This document shows, one piece after another, positions 28,328-38,161 of a DNA stretch of 64,000 nucleotides (the first letter of the stretch is position 1; each line of letters starts with the position of its first letter). The position numbers were made by a program, and so were the translations under genes. The DNA lies in NCBI RefSeq assembly GCF_000332475.2, contig NZ_AOGX02000015.1, positions 744,001 to 808,000 on the forward strand, in the 5' to 3' direction. The stretch is from Leptospira yanagawae serovar Saopaulo str. Sao Paulo = ATCC 700523. GTDB lineage: Bacteria > Spirochaetota > Leptospiria > Leptospirales > Leptospiraceae. The notes beneath the pieces were generated by a model. That model worked only from the letters and a program-made list of their open reading frames with translations, did not search any database and was not told the DNA's origin.

Positions 28328-28729
28328 ATGGTCACCTTTCTTACGATTTGTGGCGTACTTTTTACTGTAGCTTTTTTTCTGTATGCACTCTCCGCAGTTG
28401 ACAACCAAAGTTTAAACCAAAAAGAAAAAGAACGTTTAAAAAAAGAAGAAAACCTTCGTGTAGGAGATCCAAGAAAAGTTTACGGAAAAGAAAAAGACCC
28501 AAATCTTCCTAGACTTCGCCTATGCCCTGTTTGTGGGACTGTCCTTAGAAAAGATGAATACTTGTATGCGGCCATATCCACTTATACCAATAGTGAAGGA
28601 AAAAAACAGGCGCAAATTTATGGATGTAAGTATTGTTATCTGATTCTGGATTCTGAAAAAAACAGTTCTGATCCACACCAAGGAAAAGAAAATCCTTTTG
28701 GCCCACCAAAACCAACCGATGAGATATGA
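28328..28729 (+). CDS. Membrane-anchored zinc-ribbon protein
   Basis: A 133-residue protein. An N-terminal helix (FLTICGVLFTVAFFLYALSAV) is followed by a charged linker. Two Cys pairs, LCPVCGTVLR and YGCKYCYL, lie about 35 residues apart, as in a zinc ribbon. The tail is Pro/Lys-rich. The function is unknown. It starts right after the phosphoesterase stop codon and its own stop overlaps the recG start (ATGA), consistent with co-translation. Confidence 0.68.
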   Translation: MVTFLTICGVLFTVAFFLYALSAVDNQSLNQKEKERLKKEENLRVGDPRKVYGKEKDPNLPRLRLCPVCGTVLRKDEYLYAAISTYTNSEGKKQAQIYGCKYCYLILDSEKNSSDPHQGKENPFGPPKPTDEI

Positions 28730-30795
28730 AACCAATGTTTGATTTAACACAAAGTTTATCGAATTTAAAAGGGATTGGACCCAAACGAAAAAACGTTTTA
28801 CTCGATCATGGAATCACTACGTATTATGAATTATTAACGTATTTTCCTAGAAGGTATTTAGATCGAAATTTTACAAAGGATATTATATTAAAACAAGGGG
28901 ATGTAGTCACATTACTTGGAAGTATTGTGGATAGCTATATAGTTCATGGTAAAAAAAGTCGCTTACTTGTTGGGTTTCGCACCTTAAACAATGAAAGGAT
29001 CAATTTAGTTTTCTTTCGTGGAGTCAATTTTTTTCATAAATTGTTCGCTATCGATAAAAAGGTGGTGGTGTCAGGAAAATTAGAATACTTCCGAGGGTAC
29101 CAAATCCTCCATCCCGAATATGAATTTTTATCCGATAAGGATGACCCTGAAGATTCCATCCACGCAGGAAGGATCATTCCGTTATACCCTTCAACTGAAG
29201 CACTAAAAGAAGAAGGACTTGATTCAAAAGGATTACGAAAACTCATCCACCAAGTTTTGGAAGGTGGAGAGATTAGTGAAAACTTACCTTCCAAATTCAT
29301 CAAAAAACGTAAGTTACTCGGTCGTGATGAAGCATTTCGTAACATTCATTTCCCTGATACGATGGAAACTGTACAAATTGCACGAAAACGATTTGCCTAT
29401 GAAGAGTTTTTTTATTTTCAAAGGTTATTATTGTACAAACAACGAGAAAGACAGAAAGTCAAACGTTTGTTATGGCCACTTCCTTTGTCACCTTCGCGCA
29501 AAAATTTGGAAAAAAATCTGCCCTTTGAACTCACAGATGACCAAAAATCAGCTGTGACAACAATCCTATCCAAAACCAATACCGATTCTCCTTCTGCATT
29601 TTTATTACAAGGGGATGTTGGTTCGGGAAAAACGATCACAGCCCTTCTTGTTGGATTACACTATATCGACAACCACATCCAAGTGGTTTTTTTGGCACCA
29701 ACAGAAATCCTGGCAAGACAACATTACCAAACCATCTATAAGTTTATGGGGAATATGCCATTTCTTGGGATTGAACTATTATTAGGTGGAGAGAATAAAA
29801 AGATCCGTGCAGAAAAGTTGGCGAGGATCAAAACAGGTGAATCCAATATCATCATCGGAACCCATTCCTTATTACAAGAAGATGTGATTTTTTCTGATTT
29901 GGGTCTCGTTGTGATTGATGAACAACATAAATTTGGTGTGGACCAAAGAGAAACCATTCGATCCAAAGGAAAAAATCCTGATATCCTGGCAATGACTGCC
30001 ACACCCATCCCTAGGACACTTTGCCTGACCTTATACGGAGATTTGACTTTAGTAAATATTAAATCCAAACCTAAAGGACGTAAACCAATTGATACTCGTT
30101 GGTACAAAGAAGACAGAAGAGCGGGAGTTTACAATTCGATACGTAAGTATGTCAGTTCCGGAAGGCAATGTTACATTGTGTACCCTCTTGTAGAGGAGTC
30201 GGAAAAAGTAGATTTAGAATCCTGTACTGTTGCCTATGAGAATTTAAGAACATCAGTGTTTCCCGATTTGAAAATTGGATTGTTGCATGGGAAAATGAAA
30301 AGTGCCGAAAAAGATTCGGTCATGGAAAAATTCAAATCCGGTGAGATCCAAATCCTTGTCACAACGACAGTTGTGGAGGTGGGAGTGGACGTTCCCAACG
30401 CAACCATTTTGGTTGTGGAACACGCCGAACGATTTGGTATTTCCCAATTACACCAGTTACGTGGTCGGGTTGGACGAAGTGATTTAGAAAGTTTTTGTAT
30501 TCTCATGACAGGAGATTTTATTAGCGATGAGGGCCGTGACCGAATCGAGGCACTAGTTTCCTCCAATGATGGGTATTTTTTAGCTGAAAAAGATCTGGCA
30601 ATTCGTGGGCCAGGCGAACTTTTAGGGGTCAAACAAAGTGGATTGCCTGAGTTTAAAATTGCTGATTTGGTTGCGGATCGTGATCTTTTAGAAGAAGCCA
30701 AAGAAGACGCAGCTTCCATTCCACTAGATGATCCAAAGGAAGTTTCGGAATTAAAGACTCGTTTTAGCGAAGGCAAATTTTTATTTGCGAATTAA
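28726..30795 (+). CDS. recG: ATP-dependent DNA helicase RecG
   Basis: Branch-migrating helicase that remodels stalled replication forks. The 689-residue protein has the N-terminal wedge/OB region (LKGIGPKRKNVLLDHGI, TLLGSIVDSY). The helicase motifs follow: GDVGSGKT (I), LAPTEILARQHY (Ia), GTHSLLQ, DEQHKFGV (II) and MTATPIPRTL (III). Motifs V/VI are VVEVGVDVPNA and QLHQLRGRVGRSD. The C-terminal DLAIRGPGELLGVKQSG is characteristic of RecG. Length and motifs are complete. Confidence 0.96.
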   Translation: MKPMFDLTQSLSNLKGIGPKRKNVLLDHGITTYYELLTYFPRRYLDRNFTKDIILKQGDVVTLLGSIVDSYIVHGKKSRLLVGFRTLNNERINLVFFRGVNFFHKLFAIDKKVVVSGKLEYFRGYQILHPEYEFLSDKDDPEDSIHAGRIIPLYPSTEALKEEGLDSKGLRKLIHQVLEGGEISENLPSKFIKKRKLLGRDEAFRNIHFPDTMETVQIARKRFAYEEFFYFQRLLLYKQRERQKVKRLLWPLPLSPSRKNLEKNLPFELTDDQKSAVTTILSKTNTDSPSAFLLQGDVGSGKTITALLVGLHYIDNHIQVVFLAPTEILARQHYQTIYKFMGNMPFLGIELLLGGENKKIRAEKLARIKTGESNIIIGTHSLLQEDVIFSDLGLVVIDEQHKFGVDQRETIRSKGKNPDILAMTATPIPRTLCLTLYGDLTLVNIKSKPKGRKPIDTRWYKEDRRAGVYNSIRKYVSSGRQCYIVYPLVEESEKVDLESCTVAYENLRTSVFPDLKIGLLHGKMKSAEKDSVMEKFKSGEIQILVTTTVVEVGVDVPNATILVVEHAERFGISQLHQLRGRVGRSDLESFCILMTGDFISDEGRDRIEALVSSNDGYFLAEKDLAIRGPGELLGVKQSGLPEFKIADLVADRDLLEEAKEDAASIPLDDPKEVSELKTRFSEGKFLFAN

Positions 30796-30809
30796 TCCAA
30801 GAAATTTAA

Positions 30810-31610
30810 ATGAACTTAATTATGTTTCGTTCGAAATTTTTGTTTCTGTTTTTGTTATCATTATCATCTGTATGTGGTGAAAAACCCATCAAACAAACAT
30901 CTTCTGACTTATACTTAGGAATTGATAAAATCTCTTATTTAACGGGTAAATTCAACTCACCTGGACCTTTAGCGCCTGTTATCTTGGAAGAAAACGCAAA
31001 GGAACATTATTTACGTCCTGATGTAAAAAAAGCCCTATATAAGATGATCAATGACTTTGAAGATTCGAAACCAAGTTCTTACAAACAACATATCTTTTTG
31101 GTTTCCAGTTTTCGAAATTTCAGCCACCAAAAAGGAATTTGGGAATCCAAATTCACAGGGAAAAAAGCGATGCGAGTTCCCATCAAAGGAAAATCATCCG
31201 AAGAAATCATTGGTTTGATTTTAGAATTTTCAAGTGCACCTGGAACTTCTCGCCACCACTGGGGAACTGATTTTGATTTAAATGCTCTTGACAATGCTTA
31301 TTTTGAATCGAATGGGAAGGGAAAATTCCTTTATGATTGGTTAAAGGAAAACGCATCCAAATATGGATTTTGCCAACCGTACAACCCACTTGTTTCCAGA
31401 AAAAATAAAGGATACCAAGAAGAAAAATGGCATTGGTCGTATGCCCCCATTTCCAACCAACTCACAAAAGAATGGGTGAAATCATTCCAATTGGGAGAAA
31501 TCCAATTGGAGGGTAGTTTTTTGGGAGCAGATGTGTTAGGTGACCGGGCGTTGGATTATGTTAGGTCCATCAACCCGGAATGCGAAAAAATTACAATACC
31601 TAGTTTATAG
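30810..31610 (+). CDS. D-alanyl-D-alanine carboxypeptidase, VanY/M15 type, lipoprotein
   Basis: A peptidoglycan peptidase of 266 residues. The signal segment ends LSLSSVCGE, placing a lipidated Cys near residue 23. The zinc site is SRHHWGTDFDLNAL (His and Asp ligands) plus the distal EKWHWSYAP His, as in M15B/VanY enzymes. It would trim D-Ala from peptide stems in the periplasm. The 3' end overlaps convergent galE by six bases. Confidence 0.87.
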   Translation: MNLIMFRSKFLFLFLLSLSSVCGEKPIKQTSSDLYLGIDKISYLTGKFNSPGPLAPVILEENAKEHYLRPDVKKALYKMINDFEDSKPSSYKQHIFLVSSFRNFSHQKGIWESKFTGKKAMRVPIKGKSSEEIIGLILEFSSAPGTSRHHWGTDFDLNALDNAYFESNGKGKFLYDWLKENASKYGFCQPYNPLVSRKNKGYQEEKWHWSYAPISNQLTKEWVKSFQLGEIQLEGSFLGADVLGDRALDYVRSINPECEKITIPSL

Positions 31611-32573
31611 GTTTTTGTACAAATTCCACATACTGGCAAGTAGGGTTTCAGCATCACTGTAAATGGGAGTCCAGTTTAGTACTTCCCTTGCTTTTTTGGA
31701 AGAAGCAAGTAGTTTTGCTGGGTCCCCAAGACGCCTAGGTCCTGTTTTGTGAGGGATTTGTTTCCCCACAACTTTTTCTGATAAATCCGCCATTTCTTTC
31801 ACGGAATATCCAGATTCAGAACCTAAGTTTACAGTTAAACTCTCATTTTTCGCCATAATGTAGTTAAGCGCTAGAACATGTGCTTTTGCCAAATCTGAAA
31901 CGTGGATGTAGTCGCGGACACAAGTCCCGTCTTCTGTTTCGTAGTCGTTTCCATAAATTTCAAAACCCTTTCGAATGCCAGAAGCTGCTTCCATAATGAT
32001 GGGGAGTAAATTGGCAGGTGTTTTTTCAATCCCTTTGATTCGCCCTTTAGGATCGTATCCTGCCGCATTGAAGTAACGAAGCCTTGCAGACTTTAATCCT
32101 TTTAGTTTGTCAAACCATTCCAAATTTTCTTCAATGCAGAGTTTGGTATAACCATAATAGTTTTCTGGTTGTAATGGATGATTTTCGTCGATTGGTAAAT
32201 ACTTAGGAGCTCCATAAACCGCTGCAGATGATGAAAATACAAAATATTGGCATCCGTATTTGATCATGGCATCTAACAATATAAAGGTGCCATTTAGATT
32301 GTTCATGGTGTACTTTAAGGGATCCGTCATGGATTCACCTGCTGCTTTCCATGCGGCAAAATGAAAAACTGCATCCACTTTTTTAGCGAAGGCTTTTTTT
32401 AGGATCTCAGGATCTTGGATTTCACCTTTGATGAATTCATTTCCAGGAAACAAATTGGCTTCGTTTCCTTTTTCCATATCATCTACAATGATGATTTCAT
32501 GTCCTTGTTCCATTAGTTCTAGGACAATATGACTCCCAATATAACCGGCTCCCCCGGTAACGAGGACTCTCAT
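31605..32573 (-). CDS. galE: UDP-glucose 4-epimerase
   Basis: Interconverts UDP-glucose and UDP-galactose for LPS and glycan synthesis. The 322-residue short-chain dehydrogenase has GGAGYIGSHIV at the N-terminus. The active-site serine region is SSSAAVYG, the YxxxK is YYGYTK, and RYFNAAGYDPKG and YIHVSDLA follow. Its start overlaps the lpxA stop by four bases, so the two lipopolysaccharide-related genes are coupled. Confidence 0.94.
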   Translation of the reverse strand: MRVLVTGGAGYIGSHIVLELMEQGHEIIIVDDMEKGNEANLFPGNEFIKGEIQDPEILKKAFAKKVDAVFHFAAWKAAGESMTDPLKYTMNNLNGTFILLDAMIKYGCQYFVFSSSAAVYGAPKYLPIDENHPLQPENYYGYTKLCIEENLEWFDKLKGLKSARLRYFNAAGYDPKGRIKGIEKTPANLLPIIMEAASGIRKGFEIYGNDYETEDGTCVRDYIHVSDLAKAHVLALNYIMAKNESLTVNLGSESGYSVKEMADLSEKVVGKQIPHKTGPRRLGDPAKLLASSKKAREVLNWTPIYSDAETLLASMWNLYKNL

Positions 32574-33376
32574 TCTTCGTCGGATCCACCAGAAACAAAT
32601 CTGTGATCCACTACACCACGTTTACTGGATTCGAAGAATTCGATTACTTTTTGTACTTCGGGAGCAGGGTTTGGGTCTTTTTTAAGTTCAGCTAATGCTT
32701 GTTTTGTGTTAAGTCCACTATGGTAAATCACTTTGTAAACTCTTTTGATGGCAAGACGGACATCGGAAGAAATTCCTGCTCGTTTCATTCCTACCACGTT
32801 CAAACTTACTATAAGTCCTGGATGGCCATCCACAGTGGCATATGGAGGGACATCTTTGACCACTTTTGTAAGACCTGCTAACATAGCATAATCAGCTACT
32901 CTTACAAATTGGTGTACCCCAACAGATCCAGAAATGAATACTTTGTTTCCTATCACAACGTGACCAGCAAGCATCGTATTTTGAACCATAATGTTATGGT
33001 CGCCTACGACAACATCATGGGCAAGGTGGACATTTCCCATAAGATAATTATGATTTCCGACGACTGTAGCTTTTCCTTCCACAGTCCCTCTGTGGAAGAC
33101 AACGTTTTCCCTTAGGTGGTTGTGATCCCCAATTTCCAAATAGGTTTTGGTTTCTGGTTTGAAACCCAAATCTTGAGGCAATCCACCATAACTTCCGCCA
33201 GAGGAAAGTTTGTTAAATTTACCAATTCGTGTCCCTGATAGAATTTTGACGTGGGATTCGATAACAGTTCCTTCTCCAATTTTGACATCCTTTTCGATGA
33301 TACAAAATGGTCCAACTTCTACGGACTCATGCAATTCCGCTTTGGGATCGATGATGGCGGTGGGGTGAATTTTCAT
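32570..33376 (-). CDS. lpxA: Acyl-ACP--UDP-sugar O/N-acyltransferase LpxA
   Basis: First step of lipid A synthesis. The 268-residue protein is a left-handed beta-helix of hexapeptide repeats. The catalytic His lies in GNVHLAHDVVVG, and NTMLAGHVVIG and SGSVGVHQFVRV follow. The C-terminal helical domain (GMKRAGIS, VYKVIYHSGL) is present. LpxA of Leptospira interrogans uses the amino sugar UDP-GlcNAc3N; I infer the same may hold here, but sequence reading alone does not prove it. Confidence 0.93.
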   Translation of the reverse strand: MKIHPTAIIDPKAELHESVEVGPFCIIEKDVKIGEGTVIESHVKILSGTRIGKFNKLSSGGSYGGLPQDLGFKPETKTYLEIGDHNHLRENVVFHRGTVEGKATVVGNHNYLMGNVHLAHDVVVGDHNIMVQNTMLAGHVVIGNKVFISGSVGVHQFVRVADYAMLAGLTKVVKDVPPYATVDGHPGLIVSLNVVGMKRAGISSDVRLAIKRVYKVIYHSGLNTKQALAELKKDPNPAPEVQKVIEFFESSKRGVVDHRFVSGGSDEE

Positions 33377-33475
33377 ATTGTTTTACAAAAAAAACCAATT
33401 GGAAAGCCCTGCAAATGATTTTTTAAAATGTAATTTACACGCTTTTCCGCGTCTGTTATCTTTTGGAAGGGTGGT

Positions 33476-33811
33476 GTGAACTTGTTAATAGATTGGTCGC
33501 GAATTGAATCTCTTGTGGATATGAATGATCCTGAGGACCAAGCATGGCTTAAGGAAATGGTAACTTCTCTTTTGGAAAACATGGCAACTCGGGTTGAAAA
33601 TTTGGACCGACTCATGCAGACCAAAGATCCAAAAGACCTACAGTCAGAACTACACCAAATCAAAGGTGTGGCAGCTCTTTCTGAAGTTGTGGTCAAAGCG
33701 GAGTCGCTTGTAAAAGAAGGAAATGTTGAGTCTTCCATAATTGAAGGAAAAAAAATTCCTGCAATATGGGAATCCACCAAACAAGAGTTAGAGAAAAAGT
33801 TTTCTTCCTAA
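33476..33811 (+). CDS. Hpt-domain (phosphotransfer) protein
   Basis: A 111-residue, all-helical protein. LHQIKGVAAL matches the phosphorylatable-His motif of Hpt domains (HxxKG), with about 40 residues on each side as in single-domain Hpt proteins. It would relay phosphate between a hybrid histidine kinase and response regulators; no partner is encoded nearby. Translation starts at GTG, with GGAAGG five bases upstream. It is divergent from lpxA. Confidence 0.75.
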   Translation: MNLLIDWSRIESLVDMNDPEDQAWLKEMVTSLLENMATRVENLDRLMQTKDPKDLQSELHQIKGVAALSEVVVKAESLVKEGNVESSIIEGKKIPAIWESTKQELEKKFSS

Positions 33812-33815
33812 ACCA

Positions 33816-35213
33816 TCAATTTGCTGTTGCCATGGCGACAGCCGTTTTACTTCCGTTATAGATACCTTCGATTGTGTTTTTGATAATGCATTCGTTCATC
33901 CTAAGTAAAAGATCGTCTGATTCTGTGAAGATTTGTACGAGTTCCTTCGCATGCATCGCTTCACGGCATTCCACAGTTCCCTCACCTAATTCCAATGACC
34001 GAACAACGGAAGCAGCTTCATGATCACCAACCCTACGGATAAAAAGTTTTGGAATAGGAAAAAAAGCCAATTCCGAAGGTTTTGTCACTAACACATCAGC
34101 AATGCGGATGAGTCGGTCAGTTGCAGAAAATGCTTCTGTGTGTGACGGAAAATTAAATAACACAACCGGCGGATTGTTTTCATTGTCATCAGATCTAAGA
34201 GGATGTCGTGTAATGAAAGTTAATAGGTCATCCCAAGAATCAATGGAAAGGTAAGGAATTTTTTGAAAGATCAAATACTCTTCAATTGCTTTCAAAACTT
34301 TTACATGATCCCCAGTATTGATCCAATATACAGCTTTTCGATTGGTAAGATATGACTTGGTCAAACGAATGAGATCCAAGATATAGCCTTTTTGTGCTCC
34401 AGCACCTCCAATCGGAATCAAAAACCTTCTGATTTTTTTGGAATCAATCCGACGCACTCGGTTTTCCGAATCGGTCACTGCATTTGATACAATGTCTTCC
34501 GATACCCAATGGCCAGCCACGGCTAAGTTCTCTTTTGGAACTCCCATCTCAATGTACTTAGTATAAGAAGAAGGAGACTGGACTAAATTGAGTGCTCCTG
34601 GAACAAGTAAGTAGTACTGCGGGTAATTGTCACAAATGAGATGGATGGTTTTTTGAAAATTTGATGCCACTGCAATCTGGCCATTTAACGGGTATGTGGT
34701 GATGACTGGTGATTCTTTGGGAATTCCATTCATAAGGCCTTTGTATAAGGCAGCCAGTTGGCAAGAAAGTTCGAGTGAAGTGAGATTTCCTTGGGACATA
34801 AGTTGCCCCCAAATCCATTCTACAGGCCCCCCAATTTCGGAACTCATCCTAGAAAAAAAACTATACCCAGAATCGATATCACCAATGGCTTTTGCTTCCG
34901 GAGATTCGATTGCGAGCAAATCATGAAGGTAAGTCGGGATGTTTTGTTTCAAAGAATGAGAATACACAGACAAAGCCATTCTATGATGTCCGTAACCCAT
35001 CCGGATACTTCCGACCACGAGTCGTGTTTCGATTGGATTTTCCCCTTTGTCGGAAATGAGTTCCAAACCAGGATACAGAGGGGATGGGGAAGAAAATAAG
35101 GGAATGGAACTTTCTCCAATGGAATAACGTTTTTGGAGGATCCCTCGAATGAGGCCTGCGGTTTGTTTGGAAATAAAACCTGTGTCTAGGCCGAACATTG
35201 GTTCTCGATTCAT
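33816..35213 (-). CDS. GT-B glycosyltransferase-like protein
   Basis: A 465-residue soluble protein. VVGSIRMGYGHHRMAL resembles the GxGH(x)AA front of MGDG-synthase/MurG-like GT-B enzymes, and a later PIGGAGAQKGYI resembles the linker to the nucleotide-binding half. The block ADVLVTKPSELAFFPIPKLFIRRVGDHEA resembles the nucleotide-sugar-binding end of such enzymes. The family identity is by pattern only; a glycolipid or glycan substrate is inferred. It is convergent with the Hpt gene. Confidence 0.6.
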   Translation of the reverse strand: MNREPMFGLDTGFISKQTAGLIRGILQKRYSIGESSIPLFSSPSPLYPGLELISDKGENPIETRLVVGSIRMGYGHHRMALSVYSHSLKQNIPTYLHDLLAIESPEAKAIGDIDSGYSFFSRMSSEIGGPVEWIWGQLMSQGNLTSLELSCQLAALYKGLMNGIPKESPVITTYPLNGQIAVASNFQKTIHLICDNYPQYYLLVPGALNLVQSPSSYTKYIEMGVPKENLAVAGHWVSEDIVSNAVTDSENRVRRIDSKKIRRFLIPIGGAGAQKGYILDLIRLTKSYLTNRKAVYWINTGDHVKVLKAIEEYLIFQKIPYLSIDSWDDLLTFITRHPLRSDDNENNPPVVLFNFPSHTEAFSATDRLIRIADVLVTKPSELAFFPIPKLFIRRVGDHEAASVVRSLELGEGTVECREAMHAKELVQIFTESDDLLLRMNECIIKNTIEGIYNGSKTAVAMATAN

Positions 35214-35302
35214 GCAGGAAGTCTACTTAAGTGGCATTCTCTTTCAAGTGAAATTTCAATTCTTAGCTGACAGGTGACCAAATTTGCCCATACCTGGTAT
35301 CT

Positions 35303-36484
35303 ATGGAACAAGTTTATATTTTAGGTGGACTCAGGTCCGCATTCGGTAGTTTTGGCGGAACTCTAAAAGACATGAGTGCCGTAGACCTTGGGGTCGAAGT
35401 CACTAAAGCAGCACTCCAAAAAACTGGAGTTGATCCTTCCTTAATTGAAGAAAGTATTTTTGGAAATGTTATCCCAACTGGCAAAGATGGAATTTATTTG
35501 GCACGTCACATCGGGCTAAAAGCAGGGGTTCCAATCGCAAGTCCTGCATTAACACTCAATAGACTATGTGGTTCAGGAATGGAAGCAGTCATCCAAGCTG
35601 CCAAAAAAATTATGTTAGGTGAAGCTCATACTGTCCTCGCTGGTGGTGTGGAATCTATGAGTAATGCCCCTTATGTGGTGCGGAATGCAAGATTTGGTGT
35701 TCGTTATGGAAATGCTGAGTTTGAAGATTCACTCGCTCAAGGTTTAACAGACATTTATGTAGAACTTCCGATGGGAATGACGGCGGAGAATTTATCTGAC
35801 CAATACAAAATTTCTAGAGAAGAACAAGACACTTGGGCAGCTACTTCGCAAGAAAGAGCAGAAGAAGCAACGAACAAAGGGATTCTCAAAGAAGAAATTC
35901 ATCCAATAACGATTGGTGGAAAAAACCCAATCGTATTCGATAAAGATGAATTCATCAAAGGAAAAGCTGGCGCTACAAAACTTGCCTCACTGAAACCGGC
36001 ATTCAAAAAAGATGGTACTGTGACAGCAGGCAATGCTTCAGGAATCAATGATGGTGCCTCTGCACTCATCATAGCTTCTGCATCCCAAGCAAAAAAACTC
36101 GGCAAAGAACCTCTCGCAATTGTAAAATCTTGGGGCCATGCTGGTTGTGAGCCTGCGAAGATGGGAATTGGTCCTGCCATTGCCATCCCTGCTGCTTTAC
36201 AAAAAGCAGGTCTTAGTTTGAAAGACATCGGTCTTGTGGAAGTGAACGAAGCGTTCGCAGCACAATACTTAGCCGTACAAAAAGAACTAGGTCTTGATCC
36301 AAAGATCACCAATGTGAATGGTGGAGCTGTTGCGATTGGACATCCACTCGGAGCTTCAGGGAACCGTGTGACATTGACATTGGCTCTTGAGATGCAAAGA
36401 AGAGGTGTGAAGTATGGTGTGGCTTCTCTTTGTATTGGTGGTGGACAAGGGATTGCAATTGTTTTAGAAAATCCTAAAGCATAG
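35303..36484 (+). CDS. Acetyl-CoA C-acetyltransferase (thiolase)
   Basis: A 393-residue thiolase. The nucleophilic Cys lies in [11 protein letters not shown] near residue 90, the conserved His in [15 protein letters not shown], and the second Cys in [11 protein letters not shown]. The length and the [12 protein letters not shown] block fit biosynthetic/degradative acetoacetyl-CoA thiolases. It could serve beta-oxidation or polyketide-like precursor supply. The nucleotidyltransferase/methyltransferase gene begins six bases later, so it may lead the export operon. Confidence 0.93.
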   Translation: MEQVYILGGLRSAFGSFGGTLKDMSAVDLGVEVTKAALQKTGVDPSLIEESIFGNVIPTGKDGIYLARHIGLKAGVPIASPALTLNRLCGSGMEAVIQAAKKIMLGEAHTVLAGGVESMSNAPYVVRNARFGVRYGNAEFEDSLAQGLTDIYVELPMGMTAENLSDQYKISREEQDTWAATSQERAEEATNKGILKEEIHPITIGGKNPIVFDKDEFIKGKAGATKLASLKPAFKKDGTVTAGNASGINDGASALIIASASQAKKLGKEPLAIVKSWGHAGCEPAKMGIGPAIAIPAALQKAGLSLKDIGLVEVNEAFAAQYLAVQKELGLDPKITNVNGGAVAIGHPLGASGNRVTLTLALEMQRRGVKYGVASLCIGGGQGIAIVLENPKA

Positions 36485-36490
36485 TACAAA

Positions 36491-38161
36491 ATGTACCTTC
36501 TATTTCCGGGGCGTCACCATCTCCTCACCAGGTACCAAAAAGAGTATTTACTCAAATTGGTAAAACATGGTCTCTCGGAAACATTGGATGTGTTTGGAAA
36601 TCCGTTGGCGATTTCCAAACCACCCACTGCCATCATCTTTGCCGTTACCTCGGCCAATCACAATAACACAAGGCGTAACCCACTTTCGCTCTACCAAAGA
36701 GCGATGATGATCCAAGATTTTTCAAGAGAGTTAGAGCTACCAAGTTATGTGGTCCCAATCGATGACATTGGTCAATCACCTAACTTTGCTTTGTATACGT
36801 TAAAAAAAATTGAAGTTGAAACTGAATTAAAAGTATCACTCACTCCTGAGAATACGATTGTACTATGTTCAACACCCGTTGCAAATTTATATCTCAAACT
36901 TGGATTTAAGATCCTTCCCGTGGAAAAAGTTCCCGGTAACAAACTTGAATTTTTCGCAAAACTACCTTGGGAAGAATTAGAGGAGATTGTATTAAAACGA
37001 AAACAATCCAAACAGAATGGAAATGATTTTGAAAAAACCAAAAATCCCAAAAATGACTTACCTAAAAGTTTTGGGGAGTTTCTCTCTGAGGATTGGAAAC
37101 AATTAGATTCAGCTAGCATCCGTTTGTGGAAAGACTATGGTCTTTTCGAAAAAGTAGATATGTTGTTTTCAGATACATTAATTGGAGATGATGGAGATCT
37201 TACCGAATCCAGGGATTATAATACGTATGTTCGAGAGATGGATGAAATAGCCGAACTCAAATACCATGAAACCAAACCATTTGTGAAACCAGGTAGAATA
37301 GGTGATATTGGTTGTGCCGTAGGATCTTGGATCAAACTTGTTTGTTCGGATCAAAATTATTTGGAATCTGATTTTTATGGTGTTGAGATCGCAAGGCACC
37401 TCTTCCAAATCTGCGAACAACGAAAAGAAAATGGTGAATTCATAAACCCAAATGTTTTTTTTCTAAGAAAGAATGCAGTCAGTGGATTGGTATTTCCTAA
37501 ATTAAGTATGAATACCATCCATACCTCTTCCCTCACTCATGAAATCGAATCGTATGGTGGTCGTGACCAACTGATTTCCTTCCTGCAAAATAGGTTCGAA
37601 GAACTCGTTTTGGGTGGGGTTTGGATCAACAGGGATGTGGTCGGTCCAGAAGAAGGAGAAAACGAAGTTTGGGTTTGGATGGAAGAGGACTCGAGCACAA
37701 ACTTTAGTCGGAGTCCCGAAGAGTTTCCCAATTTCAAAGAATATCTAGATTCTTTATCCACTAAGGAACGTTTTTTCCAATTCCAACGTGACTTTCGTAA
37801 AGAAGAAGGTTATGTGCTTAGGGCAAGTTTATTTTACGTCGATGGTATAGAATACCACCGTATGAAACTAAAAGACATTTGTGAATATATCTCAAAAAAA
37901 GATTACACGGATAATTGGGAAAGTGAAATGCACGAATCCTTTTGTTTTTGGAGTTTTAACGACTGGAAAAAAAATTTGGAGTCGATAGGGTTTCGTATTT
38001 CACCCAAGTCCAGTGAATATCGTAATGAGTGGTTGGTTAAAAATCGTTATGAAGGAAAAGTGAAACTTTTTACTTCAAACTCTGACAATCCAGTGAAAAA
38101 AGAGGATTTGATACCATTGGATTTTCCTGTCACACATATGTTATTGTTAGCGGAAAAATAA
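36491..38161 (+). CDS. Nucleotidyltransferase-like/methyltransferase fusion protein
   Basis: A 556-residue protein with two parts. Residues 1-170 resemble a NadM/NMNAT-type nucleotidyltransferase: LLFPGRHHLLTRYQ in the place of GRFxPxHxGH, IIFAVTSANHN, and TRRNPLSLYQRAMMI. The second His of HxGH is absent, so catalysis is doubtful. After a Lys-rich linker (~170-200), the C-terminal part contains a SAM-binding loop, IGDIGCAVGSWIKLV, and NTIHTSSLTHEIESYGG, as in class I methyltransferases. The ABC exporter gene starts directly after its stop codon. A role in modifying the exported substrate is inference. Confidence 0.7.
   Translation: MYLLFPGRHHLLTRYQKEYLLKLVKHGLSETLDVFGNPLAISKPPTAIIFAVTSANHNNTRRNPLSLYQRAMMIQDFSRELELPSYVVPIDDIGQSPNFALYTLKKIEVETELKVSLTPENTIVLCSTPVANLYLKLGFKILPVEKVPGNKLEFFAKLPWEELEEIVLKRKQSKQNGNDFEKTKNPKNDLPKSFGEFLSEDWKQLDSASIRLWKDYGLFEKVDMLFSDTLIGDDGDLTESRDYNTYVREMDEIAELKYHETKPFVKPGRIGDIGCAVGSWIKLVCSDQNYLESDFYGVEIARHLFQICEQRKENGEFINPNVFFLRKNAVSGLVFPKLSMNTIHTSSLTHEIESYGGRDQLISFLQNRFEELVLGGVWINRDVVGPEEGENEVWVWMEEDSSTNFSRSPEEFPNFKEYLDSLSTKERFFQFQRDFRKEEGYVLRASLFYVDGIEYHRMKLKDICEYISKKDYTDNWESEMHESFCFWSFNDWKKNLESIGFRISPKSSEYRNEWLVKNRYEGKVKLFTSNSDNPVKKEDLIPLDFPVTHMLLLAEK

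Noticed and set aside
30234..30776. 180-codon minus-strand frame
   Set aside because: Antisense to conserved recG motifs and Ser-rich, as expected of a shadow frame.
33373..33780. 135-codon minus-strand frame opposite the Hpt gene
   Set aside because: The plus-strand Hpt protein has a ribosome site and an HxxKG motif; the reverse frame has neither.
35899..36489. 196-codon minus-strand frame
   Set aside because: Antisense to the well-supported thiolase gene; Pro/Ala-rich composition comes from the reverse reading.
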